From Nitrospira sp. CG24D (GTDB taxonomy: Bacteria; Nitrospirota; Nitrospiria; Nitrospirales; Nitrospiraceae): 64,000 nt of DNA. Below the pieces are notes generated by a model that saw nothing but the letters and a program-made list of their open reading frames with translations, searched no databases and had not been told where the DNA came from. Made by a program: the position numbers and the translations under genes. The stretch is taken from the NCBI GenBank assembly GCA_002869855.2, contig NEWQ02000015.1, forward strand, positions 32,458 through 96,457, read 5' to 3'. Below are positions 20,334 to 30,049 of this stretch, in pieces. Numbering within the stretch: position 1 is the first letter of the stretch; each line of letters starts with the position of its first letter.

Positions 20334-21335
20334 ATGGCCGGTGAGCCTAAACAGATGTCCGGTGAACAGAAAGCGGCGATTCTGCTGCGCGCCATTGGGG
20401 AAGAAGCGGCTGCTCAGGTCATGAAGCAGCTTGACCCCAAGGAGATCAAGAAGTTAGGGCATTACATGAACGGCACCGCGCAAATCTCAAAGGAAGATGA
20501 AGAGGTCGTGATTTCTGAATTTGAAAGCGCGAGCGCGACGGGAGACGTGCAGTTTAAGGGCAATGAATATATCCGCAGTGTCCTGATCAAAGCGCTGGGC
20601 CCGGAAAAGGCCAAAGCCATCATCGAATCGATGACGCGGAAATCCTATCCCGGCCTGGAAGCCTTGAAGTGGGTCGACGCGAAATCATTAGCGGGAATGA
20701 TCAAAGTCGAACATCCGCAAACGATTGCCGTCATTCTGGCGCATTTAGAGAGTGAACAGGCCAGCCAGTTGTTGGCCCAACTGCCGGAATTCCTGCGAGG
20801 CGATGTCGCGTTGCGACTGGCCACGATGGAAGAGGTGCAACCCGATGTCTTGGAAGAACTCAGCAACACGATGCAGGAGGCGTTGCTGTCGAACACCGGC
20901 ATGCGTGCTCAGTCGCTTGGTGGAACGGAGATGATGGCGGATATCATGACCCGGCTCGACAAGAATACCGAAGGCAACATCATGGCCAAGATCGCGGAGA
21001 AGAGTCAGCCGTTGGCCGATGCCATCCGGGCCCTGATGTTCGTCTTCGACGACCTGATCAAGCTGGACGACCGTGGCATGCAGGAATTGATGAAGGAAAT
21101 CAGTAAAGAAGATCTGCCCCTGGCGCTCCGCGGGGCCAACCCCAATATTAAGGATAAATTCTTCAAGAACATGTCGAGCCGGGCGGCCGAGATGCTCAAG
21201 GACGATATGGAGTCCAAGGGACCGGTCAAGATTACGGATGTGGAGCGATCTCAGCAGAACATCCTCAAAGTGTGCCGCAAGCTGGAGGAAGAAGGCCGCA
21301 TTGTGGTGGCCGGCGCCGGAGAGGAAATGTTGTAA
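20334..21335 (+). CDS. fliG: flagellar motor switch protein FliG
   Basis: EHPQTIAVILAHLESEQAS, MFVFDDLIKLDDRGMQELMKEI. Confidence 0.97.
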   Translation: MAGEPKQMSGEQKAAILLRAIGEEAAAQVMKQLDPKEIKKLGHYMNGTAQISKEDEEVVISEFESASATGDVQFKGNEYIRSVLIKALGPEKAKAIIESMTRKSYPGLEALKWVDAKSLAGMIKVEHPQTIAVILAHLESEQASQLLAQLPEFLRGDVALRLATMEEVQPDVLEELSNTMQEALLSNTGMRAQSLGGTEMMADIMTRLDKNTEGNIMAKIAEKSQPLADAIRALMFVFDDLIKLDDRGMQELMKEISKEDLPLALRGANPNIKDKFFKNMSSRAAEMLKDDMESKGPVKITDVERSQQNILKVCRKLEEEGRIVVAGAGEEML

Positions 21336-22385
21336 ATGGCCACGAGCGCATCACTTCCGGCGAGACTTTCCGCTCCGGCATCGTCTGGAGCTCCGAAACT
21401 GCATGGATCGATCCTCGTCGTCGATGATGATGAGATTATCCGGAATCTCTTTATCGAACTCTTTCGATCGGAGGGAGTGGCCATTCGTGTTGCCGGGACC
21501 GCCCAAGAAGCGCTGGCGATGGTGAAACAAGCCTCACCTGCTCTCCTGATGGTGGATGTGACGCTGCCGGATCTGGATGGGATTTTGCTATTGGAGCAGG
21601 TCCAGGCCTGCGATCAGCGAGTGATCAGCGTCGTGATGACCGGATCACCGAGTGTCGAGCTGGCCGTTCGAGCCATGAAGGCCGGGGCCGCGGAATTCTT
21701 TATGAAGCCGATTCAGAACGATGTCGTGCTGATGACCGCTCGACGGTTGCTCGAACTGCATGCGTTACGCGCGGAAAACACGGTACTGAAACATGCCGTG
21801 GTCCGTGCCGGCGGGTTGCGCGTGCAAAGCATGGTGCTGCAATCATTCGGCGAAGACGGTGTAACGCGCGGGCAAGACGGACTGACTGAATTGGAACGCG
21901 GTATTGCCGAAGGCGAGCGACGCGCCTGTGCCCGGGACGAAGAGCGCCGGCGCCATGAACGGGCTGTACTCTCGAATGCCGTGAGAAAGTTCGATCAAGC
22001 CTGGCTGGCCTTGCATCAGACCGTGGAAGAAGAAGTGGTGAGTCTGGCCTTCCAGATTGCCACCAAAGTGCTGCACGACCGGGCTGACCAGGTCAAAGAA
22101 CAAGTGGCGGCGCAAGCCAAAACGGCGCTGGCGGCCTTGAAAGAGTCCGGCCGAGTGACGATTACGGTGCATCCCGCCGACGCCGGAACGCTCGAAGCGC
22201 TGCGCGGCGAATTGAGCCAGGTCGGCGATCTCACGCTCTCGCTCCATATTGAGCCGGATATCACGCTGTCGAGAGGAGGATGTATCGTGCAGACCGTCAA
22301 CCGAGTGGTCGACGCGTCGCTCGATACGCAATTAACCAGACTGGGCGAAGCGCTTCGCGCAAGAGGAACACATGTCGCTCAGTGA
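21336..22385 (+). CDS. fliH: response-regulator receiver domain fused to FliH (flagellar export ATPase regulator)
   Basis: aa ~25-140 receiver domain (VVDDDE, LLMVDVTLPDLDG, VVMTGS, FFMKPI); aa ~180-345 FliH-like coiled coil and ISTKV/HPADAGTLEAL...GGCIVQT; sits between fliG and fliI. Confidence 0.9.
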   Translation: MATSASLPARLSAPASSGAPKLHGSILVVDDDEIIRNLFIELFRSEGVAIRVAGTAQEALAMVKQASPALLMVDVTLPDLDGILLLEQVQACDQRVISVVMTGSPSVELAVRAMKAGAAEFFMKPIQNDVVLMTARRLLELHALRAENTVLKHAVVRAGGLRVQSMVLQSFGEDGVTRGQDGLTELERGIAEGERRACARDEERRRHERAVLSNAVRKFDQAWLALHQTVEEEVVSLAFQIATKVLHDRADQVKEQVAAQAKTALAALKESGRVTITVHPADAGTLEALRGELSQVGDLTLSLHIEPDITLSRGGCIVQTVNRVVDASLDTQLTRLGEALRARGTHVAQ

Positions 22386-23676
22386 TCTCCTTGATCAGGT
22401 CGAACCATTGGACATTACCGGACGTGTGGCGCAAGCCGTCGGTCTGGTTATTGAAGGCACCGGCGCGCGCTCGACGGTCGGCGATATCTGTCACATCACA
22501 AGAGAAGACGGTAAAGGGGTGATTCCTGCGGAAGTTGTGGGATTTCGAGGTGATCGTGTTTTGCTGATGCCGCTTGGGGAAATGCAAGGGATCGGGCCTT
22601 CGAGCCGCATCGCAATGACCGGTCAAGCGGCCGGACTTGCAGTCGGTCCCGCTCTGCTCGGGCGAGTCTTAAATGGGTTGGGGGAGCCCTTAGACGGCAA
22701 AGGACCCCTCGCCGCGCAGACACACTATCCGCTCCGGACGAGTCCACCGAATCCATTGTCGCGGAACCGTATCACGACCCCATTGGATCTTGGCGTCCGG
22801 GCGATCAACGGCTTCTTGACCTGTGGGCGCGGACAGAAAGTCGGGATCTTCGCCGGATCAGGAGTCGGTAAAAGTGTCTTGCTCGGAATGATCAGCCGCT
22901 ATACACAAGCGGACGTCAACGTCATTGCGCTGATCGGCGAACGCGGACGTGAAGTGAATGAGTTTCTGGAACGCGATCTGGGCCCTGAAGCCTTGAAGCG
23001 ATCGGTCGTCATTGTGGCCACGTCGGATCAACCGCCGATGGTCCGGTTGCGTGCATCTCTGGTGGCAACCTGTATTGCCGAATACTTTCGCGACCAGGGA
23101 CGTCAAGTGCTCTTGATGATGGACTCGTTGACCCGGTTGGCCTACAGCCAACGAGAAGTGGGGTTGGCGATCGGTGAACCTCCCACGACCAAAGGTTATA
23201 CGCCGTCGGTGTTCGCCATGCTGCCCAAGCTGCTGGAACGAGTGGGAACCGGACCCGGGGTCGGCACGATTACGGGGTTGTATACGGTGCTCGTGGACGG
23301 CGATGATCTGTCCGACCCGATTGCCGATACGGTGCGTTCTATTCTGGATGGACATATCGTCCTCTCGCGCGCCCTCGCGGCGCAAAACCACTTCCCGGCG
23401 ATCGATCTGCTCCAAAGTACCAGCCGGGTTATGCGCGATATTGTCACGCGGGAGCATGAGACCGCGGCACGCCAAACGATCGAATTGCTGGCGCGGTATC
23501 GACAATCCGAAGATCTCATTCTCCTCGGCGCTTATAAGCAGGGGATGAATGCGGCTCTGGATCGAGCGGTGCGCGGACAAGACGCCATTAATGGATTTCT
23601 CCGTCAGGCGGTTGAACAGCCCGCTGACTTTGCCTCATCGCGACAGGACCTTCTCACCTTGGCACAACAGACATGA
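22372..23676 (+). CDS. fliI: flagellum-specific ATP synthase FliI
   Basis: GIFAGSGVGKSVLLGMI Walker A, LLMMDSLTRLAYSQREVGLAIGEPP. Confidence 0.97.
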   Translation: MSLSDLLDQVEPLDITGRVAQAVGLVIEGTGARSTVGDICHITREDGKGVIPAEVVGFRGDRVLLMPLGEMQGIGPSSRIAMTGQAAGLAVGPALLGRVLNGLGEPLDGKGPLAAQTHYPLRTSPPNPLSRNRITTPLDLGVRAINGFLTCGRGQKVGIFAGSGVGKSVLLGMISRYTQADVNVIALIGERGREVNEFLERDLGPEALKRSVVIVATSDQPPMVRLRASLVATCIAEYFRDQGRQVLLMMDSLTRLAYSQREVGLAIGEPPTTKGYTPSVFAMLPKLLERVGTGPGVGTITGLYTVLVDGDDLSDPIADTVRSILDGHIVLSRALAAQNHFPAIDLLQSTSRVMRDIVTREHETAARQTIELLARYRQSEDLILLGAYKQGMNAALDRAVRGQDAINGFLRQAVEQPADFASSRQDLLTLAQQT

Positions 23677-24113
23677 GCGTACAGTCACTGCAGCATTATC
23701 GTATTCAGGTCGAGGAGCAGCTCAAGATGGAGCTGGCTGAGGTTACCCAGCAACTACTCCAGGCTGAGCAATCCATTGCGCGCTTGGCGGACGATCAGCG
23801 GCAGCAGGAGGAACGGTACCGTGAAGAGACCCGCCAAGGCTTGACGATTGAGCAATTGCTGCAGTGGCAATCGCACTTTGAAGCGCAGGCATCCGCAACG
23901 GAGCAGGCCCGGCGAACCATGGCGCATTGGCAACTGCAATGGGATGAGGCACGAACCAAGCTGGTGGCGGCGAGCCAGGATCGCCGGACATTGGATCGAC
24001 TGATCGCGCGGTATCGGGAGGCGGCACTGACGGAAATGCGTCGCCGCGAGCAACTGGCGACAGATGAGTCTGCCCATCATCGATTTGCCGGGCAGGGAGA
24101 TGCGCTGTCATGA
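23673..24113 (+). CDS. fliJ: flagellar export chaperone FliJ-like
   Basis: Coiled-coil 146 aa protein directly after fliI. Confidence 0.75.
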   Translation: MSVQSLQHYRIQVEEQLKMELAEVTQQLLQAEQSIARLADDQRQQEERYREETRQGLTIEQLLQWQSHFEAQASATEQARRTMAHWQLQWDEARTKLVAASQDRRTLDRLIARYREAALTEMRRREQLATDESAHHRFAGQGDALS

Positions 24114-24883
24114 AGCCTAGACACACTCCTCACGTCTCCGATCGTATTACATTACGGCATGCCGTGAGACCTCAACCTTCATTGACACGGTCAGCGCGGC
24201 GCTCCCATCTCTGGACGTTGGCCGGAGGAGTCACCGGATCGGTCTTTCTGCTGTGGGTGATGGTACAACTGGGCCAGGCCTCATCTGAGCCGCAGCCGAA
24301 GCCAACCAAGCCGGTGGTTGCGGCCGCGCCGTCAACCACGTCGGGACCTGCCGGGAGCGCCGAAACGGCTGCTGACACAACCACCGTACCGGCCACGCAA
24401 GGACCGGCCATTGAGACGCCACGAGAAGTCATTGAGATGTTAGATCAGCGTAAGAAGGATCTCGATCGCCGTGAAGTGGCCGTTCGGCAAGAAGAAGAGC
24501 GTCTCCTCGCCCTCAAGACGGAACTGGAAGGACTTCTCACCAGAAATGAAGCCATGCAGAAGAAGCTTGAGGAGTCTCGGCGGCTGCATCAGAAACAAAC
24601 GACGGAACAGAAAGCCCAGCAGGACCAGTTTATCGCTGATCGGAAAGCCATGTACTCCAAGCACGCACAGGATCAGAAGAGTCAGAGTCAGGCGCAACTC
24701 GCAAAGATGTATGAATCCATGCCGTCTGAAGAGGCCGCGGCCAGACTCGAAAAGCTGCCTGAACACAAAGCAATCGAAATTCTTCGCATCGTCAAGCCGA
24801 AAACCGCCGGCGCGATTCTCGCTCAAGTCCGTGTCGAACGGGCCGCAAAGCTCACCGAACAGTTGCTCGTTCAAGCCCCCTAA
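24110..24883 (+). CDS. MotE/MgtE-N-like flagellar protein
   Basis: N-terminal TM, coiled coil, C-terminal YESMPSEEAAARLEKLPEHKAIEILRIVKPKTAGAILAQV. Confidence 0.7.
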   Translation: MKPRHTPHVSDRITLRHAVRPQPSLTRSARRSHLWTLAGGVTGSVFLLWVMVQLGQASSEPQPKPTKPVVAAAPSTTSGPAGSAETAADTTTVPATQGPAIETPREVIEMLDQRKKDLDRREVAVRQEEERLLALKTELEGLLTRNEAMQKKLEESRRLHQKQTTEQKAQQDQFIADRKAMYSKHAQDQKSQSQAQLAKMYESMPSEEAAARLEKLPEHKAIEILRIVKPKTAGAILAQVRVERAAKLTEQLLVQAP

Positions 24884-24983
24884 GCCTGTCCGCAGTGCAG
24901 GGTGGATCCATCTTGCCTACGGGATAGGAAGTTCTTTCCACCTCCATTAATTCTGCTGATACCGCGTCGTTCATTTCCATCAA

Positions 24984-25000
24984 TTGGCGCAGAGTTTGCG
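24984..25000 (+). promoter_or_regulatory. candidate sigma54 promoter P1 upstream of fliK
   Basis: TTGGCGCAGAGTTTGCG, GG(24986)-N10-GC(24998). Confidence 0.5.
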
Positions 25001-25010
25001 GTTAGGCGAC

Positions 25011-25027
25011 CTGGCACGAGGCTTGAA
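25011..25027 (+). promoter_or_regulatory. candidate sigma54 promoter P2 upstream of fliK
   Basis: CTGGCACGAGGCTTGAA, near-consensus -24 element, -12 GA instead of GC. Confidence 0.5.
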
Positions 25028-25073
25028 CTATGCCGGTGCGTGTCATCCGATAATCATTGGGAATCCTGAGGCC

Positions 25074-26696
25074 ATGATGGACGTTCAACTACCTCATCTC
25101 GCATCAGCAGGTACTTCCAGCGCGACAAGCTCTCAGAGCACTCCTCGCCCCGGACAAGGCGGAGGCAGACGAGAGTCGGCCGGATCCGGCAAATCATTTT
25201 CGTCCGAATTGCATGCCGCTAATACAGTAAAGGAACCGCGTCACGAGATAGGACATAGCCAAACAGAGGGTGATGAGCACGATGCCCCGACGTCTTCGGA
25301 CGAATCTACGCCCACAGCAACAGCTGAAACCTCTTCCGGCGCAATCAGGGTTGAACAAACGAGCGACAGAGCAGGCGAACCTTCCCGGCATGACTCCGAC
25401 ACCGTCACAGCGTCGCCGTTGCCCGATGTGACGACGCAAAGCGTGTTGCTCGCGCTGATCGCTCAGCCCATTGTCAGCACAGATGCTCAGGCCCTGACGC
25501 AGACCTTATCTGATGAACAGACGAACACCGCAATGGGGTCCGTGATGTCTTCTGTCATGGAGGACGGGACATCGTTGCCGGTCACGGCGGCGGACTCCTC
25601 CACATATTCGCAGGTAGATAGCAAAGAGAGCACTGCCAAGTCCACAGATGCCACGGCAGCCATTCCATCAGGAGCAGTCCTTACCGCTGCGGTCGATACC
25701 GCGATACAGCAGAATTCATCCCTTGACCAAGATACGACTCTGGGCAGTCAGGCGCAGCTAACTCCCGAAGAGCTCCGCACTCTTCAACAGGAGAAATCGA
25801 CATTCCCGCTCACGGATGAGGAAGGGCCGCATATCTCAGTGGAGGTTGAGGCGAAGAATGAGTCGATAGTCACGCCAAATGATCTGCGGTCTCAAGTACG
25901 GGAAGAACTCAAGGCCGTCGCGGCTCTGACAGCCGAGCCGGTCCAGCGGCCAGAAGATAATCGGCCGGTACTCATGGAGCGCCCGGTTCCAGCACAAGAG
26001 ATCCCGGGACCGAATGAAGACGTGGCGCCTCGCCAGCCATCCGTTGCCCCGATCGCGTGGCAAGAACCCACGAACCAGGAGGCCGAGAGCGGGATGGAAT
26101 GGTCCGGCCGCGACCATCGCGAGCGCCCATCCGGAGATCAGGTCCTGGCGCAGTCCACCATGCCGGACGTCTCCGCGCCTGCCACACCGTCGAATTCCAC
26201 GCTATTGAACAATGGTATAGATCACCGCGTATTTTCTTCTGCTCCTTCAGACAAGCTTCCTGTTGACGCTCAACCGGCTGCTTCTGCACTTCCTGTTCAG
26301 CCGACCGATTGGATGCCGGGAACTTCTGCGAATCAGACCAAGTCGATGGTGCTTGAGCTTTCTCAAGCTGATTTGGGGCGGGTGAATATTCGTGTCGCGG
26401 TCAATCAGGATACCGTACACACGCATTTCTCATCCGAGCGGAACGAGTTAGGACAGTATCTCGTGAATGGGCAAGACCGATTGCAATCAGCGTTGAACGC
26501 GTCAGGATTGGATCTGGGGCGATTCCAGGTTGACATTGACCGCCAGAGCGCCGGGCGGTCCTTCCAACAGCCGGCGTCCCAGGGACAGTCACAGGGGCAT
26601 ACGCCGCAGGGAGAGAGTCAGAACCCAGGACAGGGGCGTGAAGAAGTGATGCGTGACAACAAGCCGCGTCGCGGCATGTTGAATCTGGTGGCATAA
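25074..26696 (+). CDS. fliK: flagellar hook-length control protein FliK
   Basis: Low-complexity N-terminus; C-terminal MVLELSQADLGRVNIRVAVNQDTVHTHFSSERNELGQYL; ATG 25074 preferred over 24984 because promoter-like motifs precede it. Confidence 0.85.
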   Translation: MMDVQLPHLASAGTSSATSSQSTPRPGQGGGRRESAGSGKSFSSELHAANTVKEPRHEIGHSQTEGDEHDAPTSSDESTPTATAETSSGAIRVEQTSDRAGEPSRHDSDTVTASPLPDVTTQSVLLALIAQPIVSTDAQALTQTLSDEQTNTAMGSVMSSVMEDGTSLPVTAADSSTYSQVDSKESTAKSTDATAAIPSGAVLTAAVDTAIQQNSSLDQDTTLGSQAQLTPEELRTLQQEKSTFPLTDEEGPHISVEVEAKNESIVTPNDLRSQVREELKAVAALTAEPVQRPEDNRPVLMERPVPAQEIPGPNEDVAPRQPSVAPIAWQEPTNQEAESGMEWSGRDHRERPSGDQVLAQSTMPDVSAPATPSNSTLLNNGIDHRVFSSAPSDKLPVDAQPAASALPVQPTDWMPGTSANQTKSMVLELSQADLGRVNIRVAVNQDTVHTHFSSERNELGQYLVNGQDRLQSALNASGLDLGRFQVDIDRQSAGRSFQQPASQGQSQGHTPQGESQNPGQGREEVMRDNKPRRGMLNLVA

Positions 26697-26714
26697 AGAT
26701 AGGGGAATCGGATT

Positions 26715-27395
26715 ATGGCAACAATTAGTTCCGCGACATCACAGACGACCCCCGGTGTCACGACTCCAGCGAGCGGCGGGATCTCCGGCGCGTTGAGTGG
26801 CAACCAACAATTGGGTCAGAACGACTTTCTCAAGCTGCTGGTCACGCAACTCAAGAATCAGGATCCATTGAAGCCGATGGATAACACCGCATTTGTTGCC
26901 GAGCTGGCCCAATTCAGCCAGTTGGACCAGAGCACCAAGCAAGTCCAGCTGTTGGAAAAGAGTATCGCCCAACAAACGGATTCGATGCAGTACACCTTGC
27001 TGCCGATGATAGGGCGAAACGTCCAGGTCGAAGGCTCGCTCATCGATCTGAACAACGGACCGGCAAAACTCACGTATGCGTTGGAGCATGAAGCGGCCAC
27101 CGTACGGGTCACCATCCAGGACAAACAAGGAAAGGCCATTCGCGTCCTGGAATTGGGGACACAGAGTGCCGGGAAGCAGGAAGTACAGTGGGATGGACGC
27201 AATCAAAACGGTCTCTTGATGCCGAACGGAACCTATCAGTATCAAGTCCTGGCAAAGGACGCGAAGGGTGCAGCCGTCATAGCCGCCCCGAGTTCCGTCT
27301 TAACGGTTTCCGGCGTGCGGATGGTGGATGGAACCCCGCAACTCGCCGCCGGCGAGTATGTGATCGACCGCAAAGACATTGTCGAACTGCGATAA
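26715..27395 (+). CDS. flgD: flagellar hook capping protein FlgD
   Basis: LGQNDFLKLLVTQLKNQDPLKPMDNTAFVAELAQFSQLDQ. Confidence 0.97.
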   Translation: MATISSATSQTTPGVTTPASGGISGALSGNQQLGQNDFLKLLVTQLKNQDPLKPMDNTAFVAELAQFSQLDQSTKQVQLLEKSIAQQTDSMQYTLLPMIGRNVQVEGSLIDLNNGPAKLTYALEHEAATVRVTIQDKQGKAIRVLELGTQSAGKQEVQWDGRNQNGLLMPNGTYQYQVLAKDAKGAAVIAAPSSVLTVSGVRMVDGTPQLAAGEYVIDRKDIVELR

Positions 27396-27436
27396 ATTGA
27401 ATGAGAAAGCATTTGCTACAAAGGAGGGTGTGATCC

Positions 27437-29173
27437 ATGGGTATTCTGTCGTCCCTATTTGCCGGAGTGAGCGGGCTCAATGCCAACGGCACGGCGCTGT
27501 CGGTCATCGGTAACAACATTGCCAATCTCAGCACGGTCGGGTTCAAGGGGAGTCGCGCCACCTTCGCCGACTTGATCAGCTCCTCGATCTCGGGAGGGTC
27601 CGGTTCAGTGCAAACCGGAATCGGCGTGGCTCTTACCTCGGTGCAAGGGGATTTCACCCAGGGATCGCTGGCCACCTCCTCGAACGTGCTCGATCTGGCC
27701 ATCGACGGCAACGGATTTTTTGTCATGAAGGATGCGCAGAACGGCACGTTCTACGGCCGCAATGGCCTCTTCCGTTTGAATCAAAACAGCGTGGTCGTGG
27801 ACCCGACAGGATTCAAGTTGCAGGGATTCCTTGCTGATACCACCGGGACCATCACGGGAAATATCGGCGACATTGCCTTGCCGACGACGACCGCGGCGCC
27901 GAATCCCACCACGACCGCGCTATTGGCCGCCAACCTGAACTCCGGCACCTCGACGACCGGAGTCCGCGGCAATGTGATTGCATCTGCCGCTTCGGTCACG
28001 ACCTCGGCAGCCGGCAATAATGCCTTTACCATCAATCTGAATGGGGATGGCGCTCAGACGGTCACGGTTGCGAACGGCCTTACCGGATCAACGCTCTCCA
28101 GCGCGATCCAGAGCGCGGTACGAAGTTTGACTGCGGCCAACCCATACTTGCAGTCGGCTTATGATGGTTTTGAAGCGACGGTGGGGGCCAGCAACATTTT
28201 CACCTTCCGATCAGGCATCTCGGGCACAACGAACGATGCAGCGACCAATGACGGTGCTGTGGTGGTCGCAGCCAGCGGTGCCAATACCCTGGCCTCAACG
28301 CTGAACATGCTGGCCGGCACCTCGACCACCGGCACAGATTTCGATATCACTGATCCGGTCGGGACCTCGAACTTTACCACCTCCCTGACGGTCTATGATA
28401 CGTTGGGAAATGATCACCTATTGACCACCTATTTCACGAAGGTTGGATCGAATACCTGGAACTATAACGTTGTGTCGAGCACCGCCGACGTGAATACCGC
28501 CAACTATCATTCGAGCAATATCGATACGACGCTTGGAATTGTGCGAGTCGGCGCCGGCACCCTCACATTCGGAACGGATGGGACGCTGCAGCGTGAAGGG
28601 CCGGTGATTCGATTCGATACGAATACGGCAGCGGGAACGGTGGGAACGACGGCGGGAGAACTGCAGATCGACTTTGTCGGCGCTACGCAAGATCAGCTCA
28701 TTGAGTTCAATTTCGGCGATAGTGTGATTAGCGACGGTGGGAACGGGCTGACCGGATCGACGCAATTCGGCTCCACCTCTGCGTTGGTCCAGCAAACCCA
28801 AGACGGCTATGCCGCCGGTTCGCTCCAGGCCTTCAGTGTCGATACGAATGGCGTCATCAGCGGCCGGTTCTCTAACGGGCAACTGCGCGCCTTGGCTCAG
28901 GTGGTTCTCGCGAGATTCCCGGATCCGATCGGCTTGACCAGGACCGGCAAGAACACCTTTGCCGAATCAGGAAATTCCGGTCAGCCGGTCACAGGCTCTC
29001 CGGATAGTGCGGGCCTGGGACGGGTGCTCGCGAATTCACTGGAGCTTTCGAACGTCGATCTCGGCCAGAGCTTCATCGATATGATCGCCGCACAACGGGG
29101 TTTCCAGGCCAACTCCCGTGTCATCACGACATCAGACGAAATCCTTCAGGAACTGGTGAATTTGAAACGGTAA
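27437..29173 (+). CDS. flgE: flagellar hook protein FlgE
   Basis: SLFAGVSGLNANGTALSVIGNNIANLSTVGFKGSRATFADL; C-term VDLGQSFIDMIAAQRGFQANSRVITTSDEILQELVNLKR. Confidence 0.97.
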   Translation: MGILSSLFAGVSGLNANGTALSVIGNNIANLSTVGFKGSRATFADLISSSISGGSGSVQTGIGVALTSVQGDFTQGSLATSSNVLDLAIDGNGFFVMKDAQNGTFYGRNGLFRLNQNSVVVDPTGFKLQGFLADTTGTITGNIGDIALPTTTAAPNPTTTALLAANLNSGTSTTGVRGNVIASAASVTTSAAGNNAFTINLNGDGAQTVTVANGLTGSTLSSAIQSAVRSLTAANPYLQSAYDGFEATVGASNIFTFRSGISGTTNDAATNDGAVVVAASGANTLASTLNMLAGTSTTGTDFDITDPVGTSNFTTSLTVYDTLGNDHLLTTYFTKVGSNTWNYNVVSSTADVNTANYHSSNIDTTLGIVRVGAGTLTFGTDGTLQREGPVIRFDTNTAAGTVGTTAGELQIDFVGATQDQLIEFNFGDSVISDGGNGLTGSTQFGSTSALVQQTQDGYAAGSLQAFSVDTNGVISGRFSNGQLRALAQVVLARFPDPIGLTRTGKNTFAESGNSGQPVTGSPDSAGLGRVLANSLELSNVDLGQSFIDMIAAQRGFQANSRVITTSDEILQELVNLKR

Positions 29174-29186
29174 GTAACACGCATCT

Positions 29187-29232
29187 GCCGGGGTGAGTTC
29201 CTACAAACACTCACCCCGGCTTCCCTTCCTCT
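29187..29232 (+). terminator. rho-independent-like terminator after flgE
   Basis: GCCGGGGTGAGT-tcctacaaac-ACTCACCCCGGC perfect 12-bp stem followed by pyrimidine tract ttcccttcctct. Confidence 0.75.
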
Positions 29233-29430
29233 CTTTCCATACTCGATCCGCCAGTAGATCAACCGCCGTTACGTCTCTCTAGAGTGACCTCACCGTCAGA
29301 TTTCTGACAGCGTCAAGGGACCGGCTCTCCACAGGCGGTCTTCTTCCTATTCTTAACATTTGCCCCCTTCCTCACGTTCATTTGGCGTGTAGTTGTCTGC
29401 CAACTCAATGACAGTCGAGACAATCTGAGA

Positions 29431-29447
29431 TGGCATATCCATTGCAC
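29431..29447 (+). promoter_or_regulatory. candidate sigma54 promoter upstream of fliL operon
   Basis: TGGCATATCCATTGCAC, GG(29432)-N10-GC(29444). Confidence 0.7.
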
Positions 29448-29493
29448 AAACCCCCGGTGACGGCAATTGTGCGTGCGAATTGAGGAGGTCTCC

Positions 29494-30039
29494 ATGTCAG
29501 ACGAAGCAGCAGCAACTCCAGAGACAGGCAAAACCGCGGCACCAGCTCCCGCGCTTCCTATTAAGCTTCTCATCATTGTAGTCGCCGCGGCGCTCGTAGC
29601 CGGACTCGGTGGCGCCTTTGTGATTGTGAAACTCATGGGGGGCCACAGTAGCGGAGGAGGAGAGGCGGGGGACGAACATAAGGCCGAAGCCGTCGCGAAG
29701 TCGGAGGGGCATGGCGAATCCGCTGGAAAGGCAGCCGCAGGCGTGGTGTTTGATCTGGACCCGTTCATTGTCAATCTCGCCGACGCGCCGGACATTCGTT
29801 ACCTCAAGATGACCATCAAGTTAGAAGTGGAGAATGAAGGGGTTTCGGCGAATCTTTCCGCGCGCATTCCTCAACTCCGTGACACCATCCTGGTGTTGCT
29901 CTCCAGTAAAGACTCCGCCGCGATTCGGTCCCCACAAGGAAAATTTCAACTCCGGGATGAGATCACTCAGCGGATCAACGGCCTGCTGCCCAAGCCGGGG
30001 GTGAAGACCGCCTATTTTACGGATTTCGTCGTTCAGTAG
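29494..30039 (+). CDS. fliL: flagellar basal body-associated protein FliL
   Basis: Single TM, FDLDPFIVNLADAPDIRYLKMTIKLEVE; ATG 29494 after gaggaggt. Confidence 0.93.
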   Translation: MSDEAAATPETGKTAAPAPALPIKLLIIVVAAALVAGLGGAFVIVKLMGGHSSGGGEAGDEHKAEAVAKSEGHGESAGKAAAGVVFDLDPFIVNLADAPDIRYLKMTIKLEVENEGVSANLSARIPQLRDTILVLLSSKDSAAIRSPQGKFQLRDEITQRINGLLPKPGVKTAYFTDFVVQ

Positions 30040-30049
30040 TCCGAAACCG

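Noticed and set aside
22858-23580. 240-aa antisense ORF inside fliI
   Set aside because: Shadow ORF opposite a highly conserved ATPase; no independent support
27850-28350. Repetitive Thr/Ser/Ala-rich codons in flgE as a DNA repeat array
   Set aside because: Low-complexity coding for hook middle domain; no regular repeat unit or spacer pattern, not CRISPR-like
29385-29402. TTGGCGTGTAGTTGTCT as a second sigma54 site before fliL
   Set aside because: GG-N10 is followed by TC rather than GC; the motif at 29431 is clearly better
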